Positions 56,583-64,000 of a stretch of 64,000 bases of DNA are shown piece after piece. Position 1 is the first letter of the stretch. The number at the start of each line of letters is the position of its first letter. Position numbers and translations under genes: made by a program. Location: assembly GCA_028344535.1 (NCBI GenBank), contig JAOMBK010000003.1, positions 48,365 to 112,364 of the forward strand. The letters are read 5' to 3'. The stretch comes from Pseudomonadota bacterium (GTDB taxonomy: Bacteria > Pseudomonadota > Gammaproteobacteria > Magnimaribacterales > D2472). The notes beneath the pieces are model-generated. The model searched no databases. It saw only the letters and a program-made list of their open reading frames with translations, and was not told the origin of the DNA.

Positions 56583-58235
56583 ATGACCACAGTAGTTCCA
56601 GGGTTAATGCAAAAAAAGCAGTTTAATATAATTAACATTCTGCAACATGCATCTATTTGGCACGGTAATTCGGAGGTAGTAACAAACTCTGTTGAAGGCG
56701 GTATTCATCGTATTAATTATTTTGACCTTTATGATCGAACTTGCCAACTCTCAAATGCTCTAAGTACTCTAGGTATAAATCCAGGAGATCGAATTGGAAC
56801 TATGGCATGGAATACCTGGCGACATTTAGAGTGTTGGTATGGTTTGAGTGGATTTGGTGCAATTTGCCATACTTTGAACCCACGCCTTTTTCCTGATCAA
56901 ATTGAATACATTGTCAACCATGCTGAAAATCGCTTCATATTTATCGACACCACTTTTATTCCAGTAATTGAAAATGTTCTTGATAAGTTACCAAAGCTAG
57001 AAGGCTTAATTGTAATGACAGATCAGGAACATATGACAGATGATATGCAGAAGTTAACAATTCCAGTTTATTGTTATGAGGAGTTATTGGAAGCAGAAAG
57101 TAAATCTTTTGATTGGCCAGTATTCAGTGAGGACACAGCTTCCTCTTTGTGTTACACATCAGGTACGACAGGCAATCCTAAGGGCGTGCTTTATTCTCAT
57201 GCTTCTAATCTTAATCATGCCATGGTTATTTCTCATGTAGATCTATTTGGTCTATCCGCTAGTGACTCTTTCTTACAAATTGTCCCAATGTGTCATGCTA
57301 ATGGATGGGGGTTGCCTCATAACGTGCCAATGGTTGGTGGCAAATTAGTTCTGCCCGGACCATTTATGGATGGTAAAAGTTTGTTTGAGCTAATGACTGC
57401 TGAGAAGTGCAACAAAACCTGCGCTGTACCTACTGTCATGACTTTTTTACAAGATTATTTAGATAGCGAAAACCTTCAAATTCCTTATATGAGTGATATT
57501 TATATTGGAGGCTCTGCTGTTCCTCAGTCAATGATTGAGGAGTTTGAAACTAAATATGACGCTGCAGTTAAACACGGATGGGGAATGACAGAATTAGTAG
57601 TTGGAACTTTTAATTGTAATTTACCTTTTATGAAAGAGTTAAGTTTTGAGCAGCGAATGAAATTACTAAGCAAGCAAGGACGTCCAGCTTTTGGAATGGA
57701 AATAAAAATTGTGGACGATGATGGTAAATCTCTTCCACATGATGGCGTAGCCTTCGGTAAATTAATGGCTCGTGGTCCAAGGGTCATTGAACGTTATTAT
57801 AAAGCGGATAAAAGTGCCCTTGATAGCAATGGATGGTTTGACACAGGCGATGTTTCTACTATTGATGAAAACGGCTTTATGCAAATCACTGATCGAGCTA
57901 AAGATATTATTAAATCTGGCGGTGAATGGATTTCCTCTGTTGATATTGAAAATAGTGCAGTAAGGCATCCCGAAGTTCAAATTGCTGCATGCCTTGGCGT
58001 TAAACATGCGAAATGGGAAGAGAGACCTCTATTAATCGTTGTCAAAAAAGAGGGATTTAATCCAACTAAAAAAAGCATAGTAGATGTAATTGCGCAAGAG
58101 CATGCAAAATGGCAACTGCCAGATGAAATTGTATTTATAGATGAAATGCCGCTGACCGCGACAGGCAAGATTGATAAAAAACCCTTACGAATAAAATTTA
58201 ATAATTTTTTAATAAAAGGAGAAATTAATGAATAA
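56583..58235 (+). CDS. AMP-forming acyl-CoA synthetase (long-chain fatty-acid type)
   Basis: A 550-residue adenylate-forming ligase that activates a carboxylic acid to its CoA thioester with ATP. The P-loop-like A3 motif is [19 protein letters not shown] near residue 192, A5 is HGWGMTE near 331, A7 is GWFDTGD near 417 and A8/A10 is the hinge region [15 protein letters not shown] and [11 protein letters not shown]. Medium/long-chain acyl-CoA synthetases have this layout. A GGGAGG ribosome-binding site precedes the ATG. First gene of the plus-strand arm of the island; overlaps the desaturase by 8 bp. Confidence 0.94.
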   Translation: MTTVVPGLMQKKQFNIINILQHASIWHGNSEVVTNSVEGGIHRINYFDLYDRTCQLSNALSTLGINPGDRIGTMAWNTWRHLECWYGLSGFGAICHTLNPRLFPDQIEYIVNHAENRFIFIDTTFIPVIENVLDKLPKLEGLIVMTDQEHMTDDMQKLTIPVYCYEELLEAESKSFDWPVFSEDTASSLCYTSGTTGNPKGVLYSHASNLNHAMVISHVDLFGLSASDSFLQIVPMCHANGWGLPHNVPMVGGKLVLPGPFMDGKSLFELMTAEKCNKTCAVPTVMTFLQDYLDSENLQIPYMSDIYIGGSAVPQSMIEEFETKYDAAVKHGWGMTELVVGTFNCNLPFMKELSFEQRMKLLSKQGRPAFGMEIKIVDDDGKSLPHDGVAFGKLMARGPRVIERYYKADKSALDSNGWFDTGDVSTIDENGFMQITDRAKDIIKSGGEWISSVDIENSAVRHPEVQIAACLGVKHAKWEERPLLIVVKKEGFNPTKKSIVDVIAQEHAKWQLPDEIVFIDEMPLTATGKIDKKPLRIKFNNFLIKGEINE

Positions 58236-59142
58236 TAATCCATCGATTAATAATTTAAGTCTATTCGAGTCACTCAAGAAAAAGCCTAGATTTGCTTGGC
58301 CGACAATTATTTTATTTATTATATGTACTGGGATTATTGCTGCGTCAACCTTATCAGCAATATATGGATATACATCGTATCTAACAACTTGTCTGATAAC
58401 TGGAGTTGCGGGTTATTTTTTGTTTTCACCCATGCATGATGCAATTCACTCAGCTATTGGAGATAGTAAACAATTAAACCTTTGGATTGGCCGCATTTCA
58501 TTCCTTTACTATTCATCACTTGTTGCATTTGAGTTAATGCGACATGTTCACTTCCGCCATCACCGAAACGCAAATGGACCTGGTGATGAAGCAGATCATG
58601 TCATTCAAAGCGGGCCAGCTTGGTTGCGTCCCTTGAAATGGCCATTTATAGACTTAATTTACGGATGGAAATATTTAGGATATTGGAAAGAACGTCCAAA
58701 ATCAGAAAGACGAAATATTATCATAATGGCCGTTTTTACCTCAATTCTTTGGCCTGCACTAATTTTTAATGGATATTTAATAGAATTGCTCATGTTTTGG
58801 ATAATTCCACAGCGCATATCTTTTTTCTTTATTTCATTTATTTTTGTTTATCTTCCTCACGTACCACATGAGGCTCAAGAGCAGGAGAATGCGTACAGAG
58901 CAACCAGCATACGTAATGGCGGAGAGTGGCTGCTTTCACCGTTAATGATGTATCAAAATTACCATCTCGTTCATCATCTTTATCCAAATGTTCCTTTTTA
59001 TAGAATGGTTAAAATTTGGAACTCTAAATTAGACGAGCATCTATCAAATGATCCAGCTGTTGTTCCTACTCTTGGTTTATACCCATTACCTGCCAAGACA
59101 GAAATGGATGTCACTAAAATTAAACTGGAGCAATCTAAATGA
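58228..59142 (+). CDS. Membrane fatty-acid desaturase / hydroxylase
   Basis: A 304-residue membrane di-iron enzyme. Three histidine boxes are visible: HDAIH near residue 69, HVHFRHHRNANG near 105, and the C-terminal YHLVHHLYPNVPFYR near 246; four hydrophobic segments surround them. The HLVHHLYPN end resembles CrtR/beta-carotene-hydroxylase-like and acyl-lipid desaturase branches. It could desaturate or hydroxylate a fatty acyl chain or terpenoid. Coupled to the ligase by an 8-bp overlap with AAAAGGAG in front. The product may be the lipid that the island modifies. Confidence 0.88.
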   Translation: MNNNPSINNLSLFESLKKKPRFAWPTIILFIICTGIIAASTLSAIYGYTSYLTTCLITGVAGYFLFSPMHDAIHSAIGDSKQLNLWIGRISFLYYSSLVAFELMRHVHFRHHRNANGPGDEADHVIQSGPAWLRPLKWPFIDLIYGWKYLGYWKERPKSERRNIIIMAVFTSILWPALIFNGYLIELLMFWIIPQRISFFFISFIFVYLPHVPHEAQEQENAYRATSIRNGGEWLLSPLMMYQNYHLVHHLYPNVPFYRMVKIWNSKLDEHLSNDPAVVPTLGLYPLPAKTEMDVTKIKLEQSK

Positions 59143-59177
59143 ACATGAAGAATTTAATAAAGACTTATCAAAAAATA

Positions 59178-59197
59178 ATGAATAAAAAATTATTCAT
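59178..59197 (+). promoter_or_regulatory. AU-rich hairpin next to the DUF1302 ribosome-binding site
   Basis: ATGAATAA-AAAA-TTATTCAT forms a perfect 8-bp stem ending immediately before the AGGGGGA ribosome-binding site (59198-59204) of the DUF1302 gene. In RNA it is weak (A-U pairs) and could modulate initiation, or end upstream transcription. Role is speculative. Confidence 0.35.
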
Positions 59198-59212
59198 AGG
59201 GGGAAAAATAAA

Positions 59213-61066
59213 ATGAATACCATAAATTCAAAACTATATATAAATACCATCAATAGAAAAAATATATTTTTCTTCATCATGATGATGTCTCTTTGTATAC
59301 CAACTACTTATGCTGATGATTTTTGGTATGGAGGACGCTTAAAGGTTGGAACAGGAACTTACTTTGATAGGCTTGATGATTCATCTAACGGAGCTGGGCC
59401 TTCTCAATTTATTTTAGAATTACAGGCTGAGTGGTCTCCCAATGATAATGTTAGTGTTATTGGTGATATTTGGTTGAGGGGCGATAGGTTTTATGATTTA
59501 GATGATGGAGAGTTTAGGGCGCCAGCATTACAGAACTTTACTTCCCCTCAGAGCGCATTTCTTGATAGATTTAATATGTCAACTTCAAGCAATGGAACAT
59601 ATTTGATGCCAGATCCTTTTGGAGCTTCTGGAAAAGAAAATGAGCTTTTAGATGATTTTGATGATGAGTTGCTCCGCGAGTTATCGATTAGGTTTACTAA
59701 TGATGATGGCACTGCTTCTGTGAAAATAGGTAAATTTCAAAGAGGTTGGGGTCAGGCAGACGGAATCAGGATATTAGATATTCTAAATGCTCAAGATTTG
59801 CGCCAAAGAACCTTATTAGCTGATACCGATGAAATTAGAATACCTGCTTGGACAATAGCATTTAACGCTGACATATCAAATAATGTTTCCCTTGAGCTTA
59901 TTTATATACCAGAGGTTCGACATTCTGAATTTATTATCAACAATCCAACCCCGAATGATCAAACTTCAGGCGGTGCTTTTGGGTTTCCATTTCCACGCTT
60001 AATAGAGGGACAATCCGGATTTGGAATGCCTCTACTAGGAGCCCGTCTTAACAAAAAAAAGGTAAAAGATTGGGATAATGAAGAAGTGGCACTGCGCTTA
60101 AAATTTAATGCTTTTGGTGGTGAGGCCACGTTGAATGCTTTCCATGGCTATCAAGACTTACCAGTTGTTGTTCTAACAGGCGCAACTCTTCACGTTGGTT
60201 CATTTATCAATGATCCATCCGCTTCTGTTGCAAACGTACCACTGGATGTTCCAACGACCATCGGCGCCATTCACGCGCCTGGTCAATATGTTGATTTTAT
60301 ACAGTCTCTTGCAGGGGGGACCGCTGCACCAGGAGATTTTCCTTTAATTCCCTTTGGTTGTATGGATATTCTTAACCCTGGCGCTGGTGGATTTCCTTGT
60401 TCAGTTACTGCAGATTTTGATTTGGATTTCACAGAACGTCAAAAAACAATTGGTTTTTCATTTACTCGGGATATGAGCGAACTAAAGCTTGGACCTAAAA
60501 ATGTATCGCCAGTGATTCGATTAGAAGTGGCTCATGAATTTGATAAAGCATTTAACCGTCAGGTCATAAATGACCCATTCCTTCCAGGGCAACTTGCTAA
60601 AGGTACTCCAGCATTAATTGGAACCAAGGCTGATTCTGTTACCCATCGCGATCAAATTTCTACCCTACTTGGTTTTGATTATAATCTTTGGTTATCTGGC
60701 TGGAAAAACCAACGTAGTTCAATTTTCATAACCTCACAATTTTTTAACATTCATACTAAAGATCATGAAAATTTAATGTTTCAAGCGCCTTATGCATTGC
60801 TAGAAGTGGAAGAGAACCAACAATATTTTACTCAAACATACACATTCGGGCTGCGTAATGACAATGTAATCCTTGATGGGTTAGCTGTTTGGGATCTTAG
60901 TAACGATAGTTTTGCTTATCGCCAAAGAGTTAGTTTCTCAGCTATGGGTAACAAATTGATTCCAAGAATTGAGGTAGGAATATTTGACGGTGATGAAGAA
61001 GCGGGACTACTAGCATTATATAGACAATCTGATTATGTTGAGTTTTCGTTAACTTATCAATTTTAA
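59213..61066 (+). CDS. DUF1302-family outer-membrane beta-barrel protein
   Basis: A 617-residue exported protein. Signal peptide is MNTINSK...FFIMMMSLCIPTTYADD (cleavage about residue 34). The mature part alternates amphipathic strands (RLKVGTGTYFDRL, DGTASVKIGKFQRGWGQADG, FILELQAEWSPNDN) and ends in YVEFSLTYQF with a terminal Phe, as outer-membrane barrels do. GKFQRGWGQADGIRILDILNAQDLRQ is characteristic of DUF1302. It co-occurs with DUF1329 in hydrocarbon- and steroid-using proteobacteria (family knowledge). Probably the outer-membrane pore or receptor of the island's lipid route. A strong AGGGGGA ribosome-binding site. Confidence 0.88.
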   Translation: MNTINSKLYINTINRKNIFFFIMMMSLCIPTTYADDFWYGGRLKVGTGTYFDRLDDSSNGAGPSQFILELQAEWSPNDNVSVIGDIWLRGDRFYDLDDGEFRAPALQNFTSPQSAFLDRFNMSTSSNGTYLMPDPFGASGKENELLDDFDDELLRELSIRFTNDDGTASVKIGKFQRGWGQADGIRILDILNAQDLRQRTLLADTDEIRIPAWTIAFNADISNNVSLELIYIPEVRHSEFIINNPTPNDQTSGGAFGFPFPRLIEGQSGFGMPLLGARLNKKKVKDWDNEEVALRLKFNAFGGEATLNAFHGYQDLPVVVLTGATLHVGSFINDPSASVANVPLDVPTTIGAIHAPGQYVDFIQSLAGGTAAPGDFPLIPFGCMDILNPGAGGFPCSVTADFDLDFTERQKTIGFSFTRDMSELKLGPKNVSPVIRLEVAHEFDKAFNRQVINDPFLPGQLAKGTPALIGTKADSVTHRDQISTLLGFDYNLWLSGWKNQRSSIFITSQFFNIHTKDHENLMFQAPYALLEVEENQQYFTQTYTFGLRNDNVILDGLAVWDLSNDSFAYRQRVSFSAMGNKLIPRIEVGIFDGDEEAGLLALYRQSDYVEFSLTYQF

Positions 61067-61081
61067 CTTAGGAGAATACAG

Positions 61082-62482
61082 ATGAAAATTAATAAACTAA
61101 AAACCTTTCTAACTATAGTAGTTTTGAGCTTTATGCCCTCTACTGCAGAGGCTGGTGATGAATGGATTGATAATTGGAAATCTTTCGCCGCAGAAACTGG
61201 GTTACCTGAGCATGGTGCCTGGGCTGCCGCAATCGATAATGCAGAAGTAAGGGCGCTTGCTAAAGATTGGGAAGATTTTCGTGGCTATACAGCATCGTCT
61301 TTGTTGTCGAAAGAAACACTTCCTGCTGAATTGAAACCTGGTTTTATCATTACAAAAGATAATATAGATTCATTGCCTTGGATAAAGGACTACTTACCGC
61401 AGTATTGGATAGATCGTTTAACCTCCGATTGGACTCCGATTAAAGGTATCCGTATTGTTCCCACAACACATTACTTCATGCAAAGAGGGCGCTTGGACGC
61501 AACTAAGAAGTTAGGCCCCAATCCTTTTGTAATTAATGAAAAAGGAGAACTTCGAGATCAGAATGGTGAGCATGGATTTATAAGTGAAGCCGGCCTGCCA
61601 TTTATTAATCCGCAAAACGGTGAAGAGCTTAACTGGCTATTTAATGCCCATGGTGTTGGTACTGATGATCTATATTTCGATACGATTGATATGGCTGCAT
61701 GCAATAGCGCAAATAACCTAGAGCGAAAATATAAAGCAAATATTTTTTGGCGTCGAATGGCCGGACGTGTAAGCGCACCCCCGTTAGGAAATGTTAAAGG
61801 TTTCGAAGGCATAACAGAGGCAGGCGCTTTGTTAATTTTATCTCCACGGGATGTTCGTGGTCTTGCTGGTGTAAGACTTAGGTATGCTGATGCAGATTTA
61901 GATGATAATTTTAAGCTTTTTATTCCTTCGCTTCGCCGGACAAGGTCACTAACAGGAACAAATGGTCAAGACCCTATTGCTCCAGGTCTTGAACTTACAT
62001 GGGACGAATGGCGTTCAAATTGGTTTAAAACTGATAGACGTAATTTTAAGTACACTCTATTGAAGGAAGATATTATTCTTGCTCTTCCTGAAGTTGGAAA
62101 TGTGTATGATCCTCTTCGAATTGCTAATGATGCCTGTAATTTATCTGGGATAATTGATATGGAAGTTCGCCCAACATGGCTTTATGAAATTACCGATCTT
62201 ACTCAAACTTATCAATATTCTGTAAAACGTGTTCATGTAGATAAAGAGACATACTATTCACAATTTTTAGAAATGGTGGATAGAAATGGAGAGACATGGC
62301 GTATCTGGGATGATACACGTGACTGGGAACCTACTACCGGTAGGTTTATGTGGAGAAGCGCTGTCATTGCTAATGTTAGAGATGAGCGTGCAACTGTAAT
62401 TACCGTAGATTCTGCTTGGGACAAGTTAGACTCTATGACAAATAGTATCTTCAATATTGATCAATTACGTGATCGTCGATAA
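61082..62482 (+). CDS. DUF1329-family periplasmic protein (LolA/LolB-like fold)
   Basis: A 466-residue exported protein; signal peptide to about residue 24 (TAEAG). DUF1329 has been grouped with the LolA/LolB lipid-binding fold (family knowledge recalled, unaligned). Visible marks are an N-terminal helical segment (DNWKSFAAETGLPEHG), the WDDTRDWEPTTGRFMWRSAV strand pair, and RRTRSLTGTNGQDPIAPG. The C-terminal half has paired aromatic strands as in lipid-carrier shells. Sits 15 bp after DUF1302, so probably a periplasmic shuttle between the inner-membrane MMPL pump and the outer-membrane barrel (inference). Confidence 0.85.
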   Translation: MKINKLKTFLTIVVLSFMPSTAEAGDEWIDNWKSFAAETGLPEHGAWAAAIDNAEVRALAKDWEDFRGYTASSLLSKETLPAELKPGFIITKDNIDSLPWIKDYLPQYWIDRLTSDWTPIKGIRIVPTTHYFMQRGRLDATKKLGPNPFVINEKGELRDQNGEHGFISEAGLPFINPQNGEELNWLFNAHGVGTDDLYFDTIDMAACNSANNLERKYKANIFWRRMAGRVSAPPLGNVKGFEGITEAGALLILSPRDVRGLAGVRLRYADADLDDNFKLFIPSLRRTRSLTGTNGQDPIAPGLELTWDEWRSNWFKTDRRNFKYTLLKEDIILALPEVGNVYDPLRIANDACNLSGIIDMEVRPTWLYEITDLTQTYQYSVKRVHVDKETYYSQFLEMVDRNGETWRIWDDTRDWEPTTGRFMWRSAVIANVRDERATVITVDSAWDKLDSMTNSIFNIDQLRDRR

Positions 62483-62490
62483 CTGAACAT

Positions 62491-62515
62491 ATATCAGTTA
62501 GAGGGGGTCTGATAT
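62491..62515 (+). terminator. Hairpin after DUF1329
   Basis: ATATCAG and CTGATAT form a 7-bp stem around an 11-base loop, followed by TCTTT only, 8 bp past the DUF1329 stop. Weak as an intrinsic terminator; it may protect the mRNA 3' end. Confidence 0.4.
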
Positions 62516-62626
62516 TCTTTCCCTAGAGATATTAGGCCCTTGTTTTTGAATTAATGTACTTGAGACGACGCACATTTATGAATGTTGCATGAAATGATTA
62601 TACAAACTATATATGGGAGTTTTTTC

Positions 62627-62857
62627 ATGGATTCTGTTGAGATTGTTAGAAAAATAGTTTGTGAGCAATTAGGAATTGAAATTGATGAGGTTCAAAATGA
62701 TTCCTCATTTATTGATGACCTTGGGGCTGACTCATTAGATGTTGTCGAATTAGTGATGGCTTTTGAAGAACAGTTTGGCTATGAAATTACTGATGATGTT
62801 GCAGAGAAAATTTCAACTGTTCAGGAAGCTGCTGATTACATAAATTCAAATAGCTAA
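62627..62857 (+). CDS. acpP: Acyl carrier protein
   Basis: A 76-residue ACP. The phosphopantetheine Ser is in [19 protein letters not shown] near residue 37, the DSL motif being diagnostic; the C-terminal [11 protein letters not shown] completes the four-helix bundle. I start at ATG 62627 ([11 protein letters not shown]) with GGGAG 7 bases upstream; a longer frame to 62582 lacks a ribosome-binding site. It sits at the end of the island, apart from any fab cluster. It may be a dedicated carrier for the island's acyl chain or the genome's general AcpP; the neighbourhood cannot distinguish these. Confidence 0.95.
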   Translation: MDSVEIVRKIVCEQLGIEIDEVQNDSSFIDDLGADSLDVVELVMAFEEQFGYEITDDVAEKISTVQEAADYINSNS

Positions 62858-62871
62858 GAAATTAGGTTAAA

Positions 62872-62892
62872 ACTACGGAACAGACTACGGAA
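62872..62892. repeat. Tandem ACTACGGAA 9-mers, possible right-end arm sites
   Basis: ACTACGGAA-CAG-ACTACGGAA lies between acpP and the second tRNA promoter. Spacing and style resemble the tandem 7- and 9-mers of the two 241-bp repeats; copy 1 contains the related GGACTACGTCACG. They fit recombinase/excisionase arm sites at the right end of the island (inference). Confidence 0.5.
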
Positions 62893-62899
62893 TGTCACA

Positions 62900-62927
62900 T
62901 TGACCTTTTTTACAAACCATTTAAAAT
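62900..62927 (+). promoter_or_regulatory. Promoter of the truncated tRNA-Ser, second copy
   Basis: TTGACC and TAAAAT are separated by 16 bp, ending 17 bp before the tRNA 5' end, a good sigma-70 promoter. It is clearly related to the region before the first copy, as if the element carried a full promoter and 5' half to rebuild the tRNA. Confidence 0.7.
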
Positions 62928-62944
62928 GCTTTAGCTATAACCGT

Positions 62945-62983
62945 GGAGGGATGGCAGAGCGGTTGAATGCACTGGTCTTGAAA
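62945..62983 (+). pseudogene. tRNA-Ser(UGA) 5' half, truncated after the anticodon loop (second copy)
   Basis: Same 39-base structure as 46813-46851 with one change in the acceptor stem (GGAGGGA). It breaks at the same anticodon-loop position and runs into homologous non-tRNA sequence. No 3' half is seen downstream to the window end. Confidence 0.85.
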
Positions 62984-63185
62984 TGCAAGATAACCCCTTT
63001 ATATCTATTTACTGCTTCTTAAAACCCCACCAAATCAACACTTAAGATTTCTTAACGAGTCATAATGTCTAGTAAAGTGCGTAACGAAGTGCGTAACTTT
63101 TTTCATTACCTTAATTGAAAGAGGGTGACTCTAGAAAAAGACTGATCGTTCGAATTACCCACAGGGATTTGTGAGTTAGAACCTA
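62945..63185 (+). repeat. 241-bp direct repeat, copy 2
   Basis: Counterpart of 46813-47053: tRNA-Ser 5' half, conserved AAATCAACACTTAAGATTTC block, tandem GTGCGTAAC-GAA-GTGCGTAAC (63077-63097), and the GAATTACCCACAGGGATTTG end. It fills nearly all of the gene-free stretch 62858-63182; only 3 bp overlap the next gene's stop. Confidence 0.85.
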
Positions 63186-63488
63186 GTCTTTGACATCTCC
63201 GCATTTCGAAAGCATTTCATTGGTATATCTTTTTAATTCGTCTTGATATGTCTGTTCATCTTCTTCGTTATGAAGCTTATATTCCTCTGAGTTTGCTAAT
63301 GCTTTTAGCTGTTCATCGGTTAACTCTTTAAGTAAATAGTCTGTCACTTCATCATTAAAAACTATGTTGTTTTCCTCAACGCAGACTTCAAACGCACTGG
63401 GTTCCTCAACGCTCGTATTAACTTTGTATGTTTGATATGCAAACAATAGTGCTATGGCTATTAGGGTGTTTCTTTGCCAACGCTTCAT
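63183..63488 (-). CDS. Small membrane-anchored protein, unknown
   Basis: A 101-residue protein: an N-terminal TM segment (about residues 8-20, TLIAIALLFAYQTY) then a highly acidic, helical region (LLKELTDEQLKALANSEEYKLH) with two Cys in the soluble part. Its ATG shares a base with the preceding stop (TAATG). No family recognised. It borders the second tRNA fragment, so it may be cargo of the second element. Confidence 0.65.
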   Translation of the reverse strand: MKRWQRNTLIAIALLFAYQTYKVNTSVEEPSAFEVCVEENNIVFNDEVTDYLLKELTDEQLKALANSEEYKLHNEEDEQTYQDELKRYTNEMLSKCGDVKD

Positions 63489-63850
63489 TAAAACTCTGTA
63501 TAAAGCTTTTTACATTTATATTTAGAATTAATTGGGGTTGCTCCCCGTGAGTTAGTAGTAATACTTTCCAAAACTCCATTAGTTCTGTCTAAAAACAATG
63601 CATTTTTAAGCCATGAGCCGTCATCAAACTTCTTTGTTTCTTCCCATGTTATGACCCCATTTACTCCTTGCGTATATTTCACATACTCAAGCCCAGATTT
63701 AAGTAATTGCTTGTCTGCTTGTATGTGTAAATTATAAGTAGGCAAATTCAGTAAAGATGATTTTTCTTTTTTGACTTTTGTGCATTCAAGGAATATTTCC
63801 TCACAGAAAGCCAAGGGTGAAAATAAAAGTAGGGCGATTAGTTTTTTCAT
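63488..63850 (-). CDS. Small exported protein, unknown
   Basis: A 120-residue protein with a signal peptide (MKKLIALLLFSPLAFCEE). The mature part (FLECTKVKKEKSSLLNLPT...) has beta-strand character and two Cys that could form a disulfide (LECT and YKCKK). No family recognised. Its start overlaps the stop of the gene upstream by 4 bp (ATGA). Confidence 0.65.
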   Translation of the reverse strand: MKKLIALLLFSPLAFCEEIFLECTKVKKEKSSLLNLPTYNLHIQADKQLLKSGLEYVKYTQGVNGVITWEETKKFDDGSWLKNALFLDRTNGVLESITTNSRGATPINSKYKCKKLYTEF

Positions 63851-64000
63851 TGTTTATTCCTCACCACTAAGTAGAGCATTATGATTAAAGCAACATTGCC
63901 AATAACGTAGGTAGTAAGACTCATGCATTTTGCCTCAATCGCACCAACTGCCTCTTCCACTATCCATGAGCCCACATAAGGTATATAGCAAGCCATCATC
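63847..64000 (-). CDS. Small membrane protein, unknown, runs to window edge
   Basis: On the minus strand a frame from at least 63999 to a TGA at 63847 encodes MMACYIPYVGSWIVEEAVG and then a TM helix (VIGNVALIIMLYLVV). Its TGA overlaps the ATG of the exported protein. The start may lie beyond the window. The three small genes at 63.2-64.0 kb form one overlapping operon on the minus strand. Confidence 0.5.
   Translation of the reverse strand, partial: MMACYIPYVGSWIVEEAVGAIEAKCMSLTTYVIGNVALIIMLYLVVRNKQ

Larger units (their letters stand above)
46852..62983. mobile_element. Genomic island bounded by tRNA-Ser fragments, carrying a lipid-metabolism/transport cluster
   Basis: The 16.1 kb between the two tRNA anticodon-loop breakpoints has homologous left-end sequence at both boundaries and a distinct cargo (acyl-CoA enzymes, MMPL/DUF1302/DUF1329 genes, TetR). 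No integrase, transposase or IS is present in it, so it would need trans-acting recombination or has lost its integrase. The second boundary is again followed by element-type sequence rather than by a tRNA 3' half. That suggests a tandem second element extending past the window. The insertion model is an inference from the repeat structure. Confidence 0.6.

Noticed and set aside
46813..62983. The two fragments as complete functional tRNAs
   Set aside because: Both lack the variable arm, T-arm and acceptor 3' strand.

Overview
The window is AT-rich, very gene-dense bacterial chromosome. It looks like a streamlined marine gammaproteobacterium, most likely SAR86-like; this lineage call is an inference from content, since no rRNA or phylogenetic marker was tested. 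The clues are the gammaproteobacterial block ftsK-lolA-crcB-serS, a Na+-pumping oxaloacetate decarboxylase (oadGAB), two large TonB-dependent receptors, several crotonases and short-chain dehydrogenases, and start/stop overlaps between most neighbours. Several convergent gene pairs (about 6.8, 12.0, 18.1, 29.1, 35.5, 38.2 and 51.7 kb) meet with overlapping or abutting stop codons.

Layout. 0-7.6 kb: two crotonases, a DedA protein, a HIT protein, a metallo-beta-lactamase-fold hydrolase, a UMF1-type MFS transporter, a methyltransferase and a glycerophosphodiesterase, with several tiny membrane proteins between them. 7.6-12 kb: oadGAB plus an acyltransferase. 12-16.1 kb: a nitrogen module, namely two ammonium transporters each paired with its own P-II protein, one also with a TorF-family porin. 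Each of its two operons has an almost perfect sigma-54 promoter, and one has a good NtrC-like site. 16.2-19 kb: an SDR, an AcuI-type reductase and trxB. 19.1-23.6 kb: ftsK-lolA-crcB-serS; ftsK appears to start at an ATC codon. 23.7-46.6 kb: two TonB-dependent receptors, each ending in an intrinsic terminator, with a mixed metabolic set: a 2OG-Fe oxygenase, NupC, TspO, a KAS III enzyme, an alpha/beta hydrolase, SDRs, a phage-like PD-(D/E)XK nuclease, an amidohydrolase, a GMC oxidoreductase, a PhnZ-like HD protein, and a Rieske oxygenase/guanidino hydrolase/APC permease operon.

46.8-62.9 kb is the most interesting part. It is flanked by two direct copies of a 241-bp sequence. Each copy begins with a promoter and the 5' half of a tRNA-Ser(UGA) gene that stops at the end of the anticodon loop, and each continues into homologous non-tRNA sequence. 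I read this as an integrated island, probably the first of two in tandem. Its cargo is a self-contained lipid system: acyl-CoA synthetase, membrane desaturase/hydroxylase, acyl-CoA dehydrogenase, alcohol and aldehyde dehydrogenases, thiolase, acyl carrier protein and a TetR regulator. It also carries a candidate envelope-spanning conduit: an MMPL/RND pump, a Ycf48-like periplasmic protein, DUF1329 and DUF1302. No integrase is present in the window. After the second tRNA fragment, three small genes of unknown function lie on the minus strand up to the window edge.
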